The notes beneath the pieces were generated by a model. The model saw nothing but the letters and a program-made list of their open reading frames with translations. It ran no database searches and was not told the DNA's origin. Position numbers and translations under genes: made by a program. Positions 1 through 5,560 of a DNA stretch of 5,560 nucleotides are shown piece after piece. This stretch comes from Verrucomicrobiota bacterium (GTDB taxonomy: Bacteria > Verrucomicrobiota > Verrucomicrobiia > Limisphaerales > UBA8199): positions 1-5,560 of the forward strand of contig JAPLUA010000295.1 of NCBI GenBank assembly GCA_026397855.1, in the 5' to 3' direction. Positions within the stretch are counted from its first letter, which is position 1, and the number at the start of each line of letters is the position of its first letter.

Positions 1-1
1 A

Positions 2-370
2 GCCGACCCCACCCTCAACACGCAGATGAAGAGCGTCGGCGCGGCCATGGCCATCGGCCGCACCTTCAAGGAATAGCTCCAGAAAGCGCTGCGCTCGCTG
101 GACATCGGGCGCTACGGACTGGGCGGCGACGGCAAACCGTGGCGGTTCGGGGAGAAAGTGTATGCCGACCGGGACATCCTGCCGCGCGAGCTCATCACCC
201 CCAAGCTCAGCGTGCCCAACGCAGAGCGCATCTTCTTCCTCCGACACGCCCTGCGCGCCGGGTACACCATCGAGGAGATCCACCAGCTTACCCGCATTGA
301 CCGCTGGTTCCTGACACAGATCAAGCAGATCGTGGATTTCGAGGAGGAGCTGGCTGCAACCAGGGCCTGA
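2..370 (+). pseudogene. carB: carbamoyl-phosphate synthase large chain, N-terminal-half fragment with internal stop
   Basis: One frame from base 2 to the TGA at 368-370 reads as CarB, broken by a TAG at 74-76. CarB makes carbamoyl phosphate from bicarbonate, ammonia (from glutamine via CarA) and two ATP, for pyrimidine and arginine synthesis. Visible landmarks are TQMKSVG (20-40), MAIGRTFKE (47-73), then after the stop LQKALRSLDIGRYG, and later TRIDRWFLTQIKQI. By recalled alignment to E. coli CarB (1073 residues) this spans about residues 370-478: the end of the carboxyphosphate domain and the start of the oligomerisation domain. The TAG falls where E. coli has Ser in 'QQESLQKA', one substitution from TCG. 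The family's conserved Glu in 'SVGE' is Ala here (GCG, 41-43). The gene ends far short of a full-length CarB, so it is either a decayed copy or the first subunit of a split CarB hit by a nonsense mutation or sequence error. Family identity is very secure; its functional state is not. Confidence 0.85.
158..370 (+). CDS. downstream open segment of the interrupted carB (70 codons from GTG)
   Basis: This is the part of the carB frame that could still be translated alone after the TAG at 74-76. GTG at 158 is the first usable start. A purine-rich GGGGAG lies at 149-154 but leaves only 3 nt before the GTG, too close for good initiation. The 70-residue product would hold only the start of the CarB oligomerisation domain, including the IDRWFL motif, and no ATP-grasp catalytic residues. 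It could not work as an enzyme on its own. I regard it as part of the broken gene, not an independent one, and list it because gene finders will call it. Confidence 0.4.
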   Translation: MYADRDILPRELITPKLSVPNAERIFFLRHALRAGYTIEEIHQLTRIDRWFLTQIKQIVDFEEELAATRA

Positions 371-386
371 TCCGGAGCTTCGGATC
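369..386. terminator. stem-loop between convergent carB and cls
   Basis: GATCCG (369-374) and CGGATC (381-386) form a perfect 6-bp stem around a 6-nt loop, GAGCTT. The left arm overlaps the carB stop codon, and the hairpin lies just past the cls stop (395-397) on the other strand. No T-run follows on either side, so it is not a classical intrinsic terminator. Its position between two converging genes, in a 24-bp gap, suggests it may end or protect both transcripts. Confidence 0.35.
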
Positions 387-394
387 GCAACTCC

Positions 395-1900
395 CTATTG
401 GATCGGGGCGCTCAGCCGGGCGAGGCGCACGGCGAATCGGTGCCAGAAGCTGCTCCGGTCCAGTTCATCCCCGCGCATTGGCCTGGATTGGGCGAAGTCG
501 TTCTCTAGCATCGCGGCCACCCGCCCCGCAAAGTCGGCGTCGGCCACCGCCATGGTGACCTCGAAGTTCAGGCGGAAGGAGCGGTTGTCAAAGTTGGCCG
601 TGCCGATCGTGCAGTATTCGTCGTCCACGAGCATGACCTTGTGGTGCATGAAGCCCTTGGTGTAGCGAAACACCTTGATCCCCGTCTTCTCCACGTCTTC
701 CAGGTAGGACCACGCCGAGAGCTGCACCAGCGGGTTGTCGGCCTGGTCCGGGACCAGGATGCGCACGTCCACACCCCGCAGCGCGGCCAGTTGCAGGGCG
801 CTGATGAATTGCTCGTCCGGCACGAAGTAAGGGCTCGCGATCCAGAGCCGCTTCCTGGCCTGGTTGATCGCATTCAGGAAGAACAGCGTGCAGGTTTCGA
901 GCGGGTCGGCCGGGCCGGATGGCAAGCAGAGCATGGCGCGAGAAGCGCCCGAGGACGCAGGCCGGGGATCCCAGTTCAGACCGTCCAGGAGCTTCCCTGA
1001 GGCCCAGTGCCAATCCTCCATAAAAGCGACCTGCACGCACTGGACGACCGGGCCGGCAACCCGCATGTGGGTGTCGCGCCAGAAGCCGACCTTCGGATCG
1101 AGCCCCTTGTATTCATCACCCATGTTCAAGCCCCCCACCCAAGCCTCGCGTCCGTCTACCACCACCACCTTGCGATGGTTGCGGAAGTTGAGCTGGAAAC
1201 GGTTGGCCTTGCCCCTGGTGCTGTTGAACGGCAGCACCGGCACGCCGCCCGCCGTCAATTCCCTCACGTAGGCGGCCGGCAGCCTGGCCCCGACCTCGTC
1301 GTAGAGCAGAAAGCAGCGCACCCCAGCCCGCGCGCGCTCCAGCAGCCGCGCCTTCAGCTCCCGGCCGACGCCGTCGTCGCGGATGATGTAAAACTGCACG
1401 AGCGCGTAATTCGTTGCCCGCGTGATGCCTTCGAAGATGGACTTGAACGTCGCGTCGCCGTTCACCAGGAGCTCGGCGTCGTTGCCCAGGGTAAACGGGA
1501 GCTTGGCCAGCCGCTCGACCAGCAATGGCCGGTCCCTGTCGGGCAGGGCGATGAGATGCCGCTGCTGCAGGTTCGTGGCAAATTGATTCGCCACCGGTTG
1601 CACCTGGTCCAGCTCCCTGCGGCGGGCCGTGACGTAGCCATGGAATTTGCTCCGCCCCAGGATCCAGTAGGCGGGCACCGCCACGTAAGGGAAGGTGTTC
1701 AGGGATACCGCCCAGGCGATGGCCCCCTGCGCCGTCCGGACTGCCATCACCGCGTGAACCGAGGTGAGCGCGCCCGCAAGGTGAGAGATCAGGACAAACA
1801 GCGCCATCCACCGGCACCGGCGACCTTTGGTCCGCTCGAACCACCGCGCCAGCCGGGGGCACCTCGCCAGCCTGGCCTGGAGATGGAGGTCTGCGTTCAT
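395..1900 (-). CDS. cls: cardiolipin synthase (phospholipase D family, ClsA-type)
   Basis: A 501-residue protein, close to the 486 of E. coli ClsA. It likely joins two phosphatidylglycerol molecules into cardiolipin and glycerol at the inner membrane. After an Arg-rich N-terminus (1-30) come two hydrophobic segments at about 31-54 and 57-81, ending in the ClsA-like 'PYVAVPAYWILGRSKFHGY'. Two phospholipase D domains follow, each with a complete HxKx4D motif: H242/K244/D249 followed by GGLN (256-259), and H419/K421/D426 followed by IGTAN (432-436) and NFDNRSFRLNFE. Both catalytic halves are therefore intact. The ATG at 1898-1900 is chosen because the membrane segments start soon after it and a TAA lies two codons upstream in frame; a weak GAGA precedes it by 6 nt. 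The gene converges on carB and diverges from the porin. Whether the substrate is PG plus PG (ClsA) or PG plus PE (ClsC) cannot be read from sequence; architecture favours ClsA. Confidence 0.93.
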   Translation of the reverse strand: MNADLHLQARLARCPRLARWFERTKGRRCRWMALFVLISHLAGALTSVHAVMAVRTAQGAIAWAVSLNTFPYVAVPAYWILGRSKFHGYVTARRRELDQVQPVANQFATNLQQRHLIALPDRDRPLLVERLAKLPFTLGNDAELLVNGDATFKSIFEGITRATNYALVQFYIIRDDGVGRELKARLLERARAGVRCFLLYDEVGARLPAAYVRELTAGGVPVLPFNSTRGKANRFQLNFRNHRKVVVVDGREAWVGGLNMGDEYKGLDPKVGFWRDTHMRVAGPVVQCVQVAFMEDWHWASGKLLDGLNWDPRPASSGASRAMLCLPSGPADPLETCTLFFLNAINQARKRLWIASPYFVPDEQFISALQLAALRGVDVRILVPDQADNPLVQLSAWSYLEDVEKTGIKVFRYTKGFMHHKVMLVDDEYCTIGTANFDNRSFRLNFEVTMAVADADFAGRVAAMLENDFAQSRPMRGDELDRSSFWHRFAVRLARLSAPIQ

Positions 1901-1918
1901 GCTTTATCTCATGGCTGG

Positions 1919-1947
1919 AAGCTAAAGGCCGCCCCTGATGCCGTCAA
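1919..1947 (-). promoter_or_regulatory. candidate sigma70-like promoter for cls
   Basis: On the minus strand TTGACG (1942-1947, five of six matches to TTGACA) is followed after exactly 17 bp by TAGCTT (1919-1924), a poor -10 match. Transcription would begin near 1911, leaving a leader of about 11 nt before the cls ATG. The -35 and spacing are good, the -10 weak, so this is tentative. No comparable pair was found facing the porin. Confidence 0.25.
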
Positions 1948-1956
1948 AAAGTTTTG

Positions 1957-1976
1957 CCGGAGCACCGGAGCCGGAG
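1957..1976. repeat. three short CCGGAG direct repeats
   Basis: CCGGAG occurs three times within 20 bp, at 1957-1962, 1965-1970 and 1971-1976, in the middle of the divergent cls/porin intergenic region. The first two are separated by CA and the last two abut. This could be a binding site for a regulator using direct repeats, or chance in GC-rich DNA. Confidence 0.4.
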
Positions 1977-1979
1977 AGG

Positions 1980-1998
1980 TGGAAGGAATTGACTTCCA
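1980..1998. promoter_or_regulatory. inverted repeat upstream of the porin gene (possible operator)
   Basis: TGGAAG (1980-1985) and CTTCCA (1993-1998) are perfect 6-bp inverted arms around 7 bp. The repeat covers TTGACT (1989-1994), a -35-like hexamer facing the porin. No convincing -10 follows at 16-18 bp, so the promoter itself is unproven. The dyad lies 42 bp before the porin ATG and could be an operator or a leader hairpin. Confidence 0.3.
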
Positions 1999-2040
1999 GG
2001 GGGTTTCTCGATTCCCTTCACAGGCGCGTTAGTTGATCCC

Positions 2041-3453
2041 ATGAAGAAATCACAAACCTGCAGGGCAATTGCATTTGCGGCCACCGCCGCGCTTTGCGGA
2101 GCCGCTTATGGGCAAACCCCCACCGCGGAGGCGCTCGTCAGCAAGCTGGTCGAGAAGGGGATCCTGACGGATGCGGAAGCCAAGCAGGTGATGGGTGAAG
2201 CCGCGCAAACCAACCGGGCTCCCGCGTCCAAATGGAAGCTGAACGACGCAGTCAAGAGCCTCGGGCTCTATGGCGACGTGCGGTTCCGCTACGAATACCG
2301 GTCCGCGGAGAACGCTCCGGGGTCGGGGCAATCAGGGAGCACCTACTACCGCTCCCGGCTCCGCTACTCGGTCCGGGTCGGCATTCAGGGCGACCTCTTT
2401 GATGACTTCTACTACGGCCTCCGGATTGAGACCGGGAGCAATCCCCGCTCGCCGTGGGTGACCTTTGGGGACGACACCAATCCGACCCCTTCAGCCAAGA
2501 ACAGCGACGGGGTGTCCATCGGCCAGGCATTCCTCGGCTGGCGGCCCGCCACATGGCTCGACCTGACCCTGGGCCGGATGCCCATGCCGCTCGTCGTCAC
2601 ACCCATGATCTGGGACGCGGATATCCAGCCTGAAGGCGCGGCGGAGAAATTCAAATGCGTATTCCAGGACGTGGATCTGTTCGCCACCTTCGGCCAGTTC
2701 CTCTACCAGGATTCCAATTCCAACAATGAGTTCCCGGCCGGCAACCCCTTCCTGCTGGCCTGGCAGCTTGGCGTCAACGTGAACATCAGCCAGGACAAAG
2801 CGCTCAAGGTCGCCCCGGTCTTCTACACCTACACGGGGTTCGGTCAGAACAACGGCCTGAACCAGCCTTTCAGCGGCCAGGGATCGGGCGGATTGAATCC
2901 CAACACCCCCGGCTTCAACCAGAACGGCATTAACGACCTGCTGATCCTCGAAGTGCCCGCCGAGTTCAACTTCAGCCTGGCCGGGTACAGGGCGCGGATA
3001 TTCGGGGATTTCGCCTTCAATTTCTCCGGCGACAACCGGGCGCGCGCCGCGGCCGCCGCCACCGCTCCCGCGGGAAACCTCCCCTATCCCGTCACCGGCC
3101 AGAACACGGCTTATCAACTGGGGCTGGGCTATGGAAACCTCGGCCTGGTTTACGGGCAGACCTCGAAGAGGAACACATGGGAGGGCAGGGTTTATTGGCA
3201 GCACATCGAGCAATACGCCGCCGATGTCAACCTGCTCGACTCGGATTTCCTGGAGGGCCGCGCCAACCTGCAGGGAGTCTATGTCGCCTTCACCTACAGC
3301 TTCACCGACGCCATCCTCGGCACGGTCCGCTACGGCTACGCCCAGCTCATCAACCCGAAGCTCGGGACAGGCGGTAACAACTCAGACCTCTACATTCTCA
3401 ACCCGGTCAACTATTACAACCTCTTCCAGTTCGACGTGACCTGCCGGTTTTAG
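2041..3453 (+). CDS. putative outer-membrane porin (Porin_5-like beta-barrel)
   Basis: A complete 470-residue exported protein, probably a passive diffusion channel in the outer membrane. Residues 1-24 are a signal peptide: KK, a hydrophobic core (AIAFAATAALCGAA), then likely cleavage AYG|Q. Residues 28-54 form a short amphipathic helix (LVSKLVEKGILTDAEAKQV), a common prelude in this family. From about 75 onward the chain alternates polar and hydrophobic residues with aromatic girdles, as in barrel strands (GLYGDVRFRYEYR, YYRSRLRYSVRVGIQG, YYGLRIETG). The late block 'LLDSDFLEGRANLQGVYVAFTYSFTD' (398-423) resembles the conserved DSDF-x-G-G-x-N-x-x-G region of Porin_5 proteins. The chain ends in FDVTCRF, with the terminal Phe expected for BAM recognition. 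Long Gly/Asn-rich stretches (266-297) and an Ala-rich one (333-345) are probably loops. The ATG at 2041 directly precedes the signal peptide; no clear ribosome site is visible. It is divergent from cls. Substrate is unknown; phosphate-selective porin-like proteins are an alternative family. Confidence 0.85.
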   Translation: MKKSQTCRAIAFAATAALCGAAYGQTPTAEALVSKLVEKGILTDAEAKQVMGEAAQTNRAPASKWKLNDAVKSLGLYGDVRFRYEYRSAENAPGSGQSGSTYYRSRLRYSVRVGIQGDLFDDFYYGLRIETGSNPRSPWVTFGDDTNPTPSAKNSDGVSIGQAFLGWRPATWLDLTLGRMPMPLVVTPMIWDADIQPEGAAEKFKCVFQDVDLFATFGQFLYQDSNSNNEFPAGNPFLLAWQLGVNVNISQDKALKVAPVFYTYTGFGQNNGLNQPFSGQGSGGLNPNTPGFNQNGINDLLILEVPAEFNFSLAGYRARIFGDFAFNFSGDNRARAAAAATAPAGNLPYPVTGQNTAYQLGLGYGNLGLVYGQTSKRNTWEGRVYWQHIEQYAADVNLLDSDFLEGRANLQGVYVAFTYSFTDAILGTVRYGYAQLINPKLGTGGNNSDLYILNPVNYYNLFQFDVTCRF

Positions 3454-3502
3454 GTTCACGCAATCCCGCCAACCCGGCCTGTTTGAAAGCCCACCCCAGG
3501 GA

Positions 3503-3524
3503 GGGCGAGCGTCCTCGCGAGCCC
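3503..3524. terminator. hairpin between convergent porin and repeat-protein genes
   Basis: GGGC (3503-3506) pairs with GCCC (3521-3524) and GCG (3509-3511) with CGC (3516-3518), closing a TCCT tetraloop. The two stem parts are joined by facing GA dinucleotides (3507-3508 and 3519-3520), a tandem G·A mismatch that is usually stable in RNA. It is about 50 nt after the porin stop and 15 nt after the stop of the minus-strand gene. There is no T-run, so factor-independent termination is uncertain. It may instead be one copy of a dispersed intergenic palindrome. Confidence 0.4.
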
Positions 3525-3539
3525 GAATATCATTGGAGA

Positions 3540-5560
3540 TCAGTTCCCCATCCCGACACGGAAGAAGAGGCCGGGGTTGTTGGTCATCGGACAATCCTGC
3601 GTGAGGATGCCGCCGGTGCCGGTGCGCGGCGGGCCGTAGGGCGACCAGGTCGTGAAGTCGGGTGTGGACCAGAGCTGGTAGCTGGCGCCGCTGCCCGTGC
3701 GCCAACTCACGCGCAGCGTCGAGCCGTCGGCTTCTACACTTGGGTAGGGAGGCGGGTAGCCAAAAACCAGCGTGCCGAAGCCGCTGATGTGGTTGGTATC
3801 GAAGCCCGCCGTGCTGTAGGTGTTGATGGCAATGCGCCCGCCGCCGCCCGCCGCCCCGTAAGGCTCGGCTGGGCCGCCCAGTGCGCTGATGCTGCCGTTC
3901 CCGACCAGCGCGCTGGCGGTAATCCAGATGCTGCCGCCCGCCCCGCTGCCCCCGCCGAAGGACGGCGAAACAAGACCATTCGCGCTAAACGTGCCGTCCA
4001 AGTGCAGGCTGCCGTTCACGATGAGCCGAAGGGCGCCGCCGCCGCTGCCACCGCTGCCCGAACTCGGACTGCCCCCGCCGCTACCCAGCGTGACCGGTTG
4101 GTTGCTCGACCCGTAGGTGCCGCCGCCCGAGACCACGTAAGTGGCATCCCAATAGGATGACTGCCCCCAGCCGCCGTGACCGGCGCCACTAGCCCAGCCG
4201 GAAATACTCCTCTGACCGGCCCCCGGCCCGCTGGCTGCGGGATAGCCCAAACCGTTCACGTTGAATGAGGCGTCGCTGGCGACCCAGGCATCGCCCAGGC
4301 AGGTCCACTGGAATCCCGCTTGCGTCTGGTCGTGGGTGACGACCGCGCCGTTGGTCAGTACCAGGTTCCGGAAGGTCAGGGGCACGTCCGGCCTGACGAT
4401 GGCGGCGCCCGAGAGGGTAAGATCGAAGACCAGCCCTGCCGGCCAGTTACTACTGTTCAGCCGGGTCACACCGGGATTGTTGCCATTGTCCACAAGGACC
4501 AGGCCGCAAGCATCCGACGACCGCCGGGTGTAGATCGTGCCCGCGCCGCCCACTTGGTTGCCCACCGCGCCTGCCGCGCTGAGCAGGCCACCGAACGTGT
4601 TTTGCGTGAAGTAGAGCGCGATGCGCCCACCCCCGCCACCGCCGCCGCTGCTGCTGGCTGCGCCCCGCGCGGTAATAGACCCGCTGCCCGTCAACTCGCC
4701 CACAGTGATCCATAGGCTGCCGCCCGCACCGCCGCCATCGTAGAGGCTAGAAGGCGCCACGCCGTCGTCCGTCAGCGCCCCGTCCACCCGCAAAGCCCCG
4801 ACAACATTCAATGTCACCGCACTACCGCCGCTGCCACCGCTGCCCAGACTCGAACTACCCCCGCCGCTGCCCCACTGGGTCGGGGTAACAATGGAATCAT
4901 ACACGCCACCCCCTGGCAGGCTATAGCCAGTGACAGCTCCCCCCACCCCGCCGTGGCCAGCACCCGTACCATAGCCACCCGTATTTCGCCCCCCCGCGCC
5001 AGGGCCTTGCTGGGGGGCGTAACCCATACCGCTCACATCCAATTTGCCGCCGAGGTCAATCCCGGCATTACCCAGCACCGTTACGGCAAGGTTGCTCGAA
5101 CTAGCGGGGCAGGACAGCACTCCGTTGGTCTGAATCAGCAAGGTGCCGCAGGTTAGAGGCGCGGAAGCGCTGGCTTTGCCTTGGTTACGAATGACCAACC
5201 CAAACGCTTCCGGCGTGGTCAGCGGGGTCCACGCACCCCCATTCCCGCTGTTGTCCACGAGCAGATGGCCCAGGGCCTCGCTCGACGATTTGGTGTAGAT
5301 CGTTCCCGCGCCTCCCGCCTGATTTCCGGCTGCGCCCGCTGCGCTGAGCAGGCCGCTAAACGTGTTCTGGGTGAAATAAAGCGCGATGCGTCCGCCGCCT
5401 CCGCCGCCGCCACCCTGGGCCACACCGCCCAGGCCGCCGCACGCGGTAATCAAACCGCTGCCGGTCAGGGTGCCCACGTTGAGCCACAGGCTGCCGCCCG
5501 CGCCGCCGCCATCGTAGGGCCTAGAAGGCGCCACGCCGTCGGCCGTCAACGCTCCGTCCA
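3540..5560 (-). CDS. glycine-rich tandem-repeat protein, probably secreted (5' end outside window)
   Basis: The last ~673 residues of a larger protein; function not recognised. Numbering from the TTG at 5547-5549 (residue 1), two modules of about 260 residues (1-258, 259-520) and a third partial one (521-592) precede a C-terminal domain (593-669). Each full module runs: L-x-V-x-G-x-L-x-V-x-G strands, YDGGGAGGSLW, LTGSG-x-IT, a run of 6-8 Gly then GRIALYFTQNTF, LLSAAGA, GGAGTIYT, LVDN, a less conserved stretch, then GPGAG, GAGHGG and GSGGSGG. Regular short strands with Gly-rich turns suggest a beta-solenoid-like surface or matrix protein (inference). The C-terminal domain (ADGSTLRVSW ... YQLWSTPDFTTWSPYG ... 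FFRVGMGN) resembles a terminal module common in exported verrucomicrobial proteins. The frame stays open to the window edge and upstream codons read VDGA before L1, matching RVDGA before module 2, so the TTG is internal. No signal peptide can be seen because the N-terminus is missing. No membrane anchor or cell-wall motif is visible at the C-terminus. Confidence 0.8.
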   Translation of the reverse strand, partial: DGALTADGVAPSRPYDGGGAGGSLWLNVGTLTGSGLITACGGLGGVAQGGGGGGGGRIALYFTQNTFSGLLSAAGAAGNQAGGAGTIYTKSSSEALGHLLVDNSGNGGAWTPLTTPEAFGLVIRNQGKASASAPLTCGTLLIQTNGVLSCPASSSNLAVTVLGNAGIDLGGKLDVSGMGYAPQQGPGAGGRNTGGYGTGAGHGGVGGAVTGYSLPGGGVYDSIVTPTQWGSGGGSSSLGSGGSGGSAVTLNVVGALRVDGALTDDGVAPSSLYDGGGAGGSLWITVGELTGSGSITARGAASSSGGGGGGGRIALYFTQNTFGGLLSAAGAVGNQVGGAGTIYTRRSSDACGLVLVDNGNNPGVTRLNSSNWPAGLVFDLTLSGAAIVRPDVPLTFRNLVLTNGAVVTHDQTQAGFQWTCLGDAWVASDASFNVNGLGYPAASGPGAGQRSISGWASGAGHGGWGQSSYWDATYVVSGGGTYGSSNQPVTLGSGGGSPSSGSGGSGGGALRLIVNGSLHLDGTFSANGLVSPSFGGGSGAGGSIWITASALVGNGSISALGGPAEPYGAAGGGGRIAINTYSTAGFDTNHISGFGTLVFGYPPPYPSVEADGSTLRVSWRTGSGASYQLWSTPDFTTWSPYGPPRTGTGGILTQDCPMTNNPGLFFRVGMGN
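3774..3989 (-). repeat. module 3 of the glycine-rich protein, truncated and diverged
   Basis: Residues 521-592. FSANGLVSPSFGGGSGAGGSIW matches the opening of the other modules, followed by LVGNGSISALGG and GGGGRIAIN. It then departs: IALYFTQNTF is replaced by IAINTYSTAGF, and the rest of the module is absent. A diverged terminal copy is typical of the capping end of solenoid-type repeat arrays. Confidence 0.7.
3990..4775 (-). repeat. module 2 of the glycine-rich protein
   Basis: Residues 259-520, starting at LTDDGVAPSS. It carries every landmark of module 1 in the same order: YDGGGAGGSLW (270-280), the Gly run with GRIALYFTQNTF (302-319), GGAGTIYT (334-341), GPGAG (441-445), GAGHGG (455-460) and GSGGSGGG (498-505). 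It is four residues longer than module 1. Confidence 0.8.
4776..5560 (-). repeat. module 1 of the glycine-rich protein (5' edge at window end)
   Basis: Residues 1-258 plus four upstream codons. It is the same module as 3990-4775, offset by 774 bp. By hand count 85 of 100 bases match between 5461-5560 and 4687-4786, and 39 of 48 residues match between 53-100 and 308-355. Its second half (about residues 101-230) is much less like module 2, apart from the GPGAG and GAGHGG motifs. Confidence 0.8.

Noticed and set aside
74..76. Programmed amber readthrough or pyrrolysine insertion in carB
   Set aside because: The site shows no visible recoding structure, the position is normally Ser or Ala, and neighbouring genes end at TAG. 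Mutation or sequence error is simpler.
1989..2016. Full sigma70 promoter for the porin using TTGACT
   Set aside because: At 16-18 bp spacing the only -10 candidates are ATTCCC or TTCCCT, which match too poorly to call.
1007..2032. 341-codon plus-strand open frame
   Set aside because: It lies antisense to cls, whose HKD motifs and membrane segments are unmistakable. Its translation is rich in His, Pro and Arg with no domain logic, as expected from the reverse of a high-GC gene.
2491..3213. 240-codon minus-strand open frame
   Set aside because: It is antisense to the porin, which has a signal peptide, barrel strands and a terminal Phe. The antisense translation shows no motif.
3483..4160. 225-codon plus-strand open frame across the convergent gap
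   Set aside because: Most of it is antisense to the glycine-rich gene, giving an Ala/Arg-rich product. Its first codons merely translate the intergenic hairpin.
3774..5560. CRISPR-like or satellite repeats
   Set aside because: The repeated GCCGCC-type sequence encodes glycine codons in a single open frame with ~775-bp periodicity. There are no short uniform repeats with unique spacers.
1..5560. A previously undescribed defence or mobile system
   Set aside because: No transposase, integrase, nuclease, reverse transcriptase, toxin pair or terminal inverted repeats are visible. Apart from the repeat protein and the broken carB, the genes belong to familiar families.

Overview
The window looks like chromosomal DNA from a GC-rich, Gram-negative-type (outer-membrane-bearing) bacterium, most likely a member of the Verrucomicrobiota, possibly near the Pedosphaera/Limisphaerales lineages. 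The lineage call is an inference. It rests on a Porin_5-like outer-membrane protein, a large secreted-type glycine-rich repeat protein ending in a 'YQL-x-S-TPD-F-TTW ... FFRV' module of a kind I associate with that phylum, and the lack of strong Shine-Dalgarno sites.

Layout: carB remnant (+), cardiolipin synthase (-), porin (+), glycine-rich repeat protein (-). The genes alternate in orientation, so each has its own transcription unit here. Positions 2-370 encode the end of the first half of the carbamoyl-phosphate synthase large chain, with an in-frame TAG at 74-76 and a final stop at 368-370, inside what is normally a ~1,070-residue protein. Its stop lies only 24 bp from the stop of the convergent cls gene (395-1900, minus), which has two intact HKD motifs and two N-terminal membrane segments. 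A 140-bp divergent intergenic region (1901-2040) separates cls from a complete 470-residue porin gene (2041-3453) with a signal peptide and a C-terminal Phe. After an 86-bp convergent spacer with a hairpin (3503-3524) comes a long minus-strand gene (3540 to beyond 5560). It encodes tandem ~260-residue glycine-rich modules, and its start lies outside the window.

How the genes fit together: Cls makes cardiolipin in the inner membrane, the porin sits in the outer membrane, and the repeat protein is probably exported. This is an envelope-themed neighbourhood beside a fragment of pyrimidine/arginine metabolism, not a recognisable pathway operon. I see no tRNA, rRNA, CRISPR array, insertion sequence or defence system. 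The points most worth a second look are the interrupted, short carB and the modular repeat protein, whose two upstream modules are nearly identical at DNA level.
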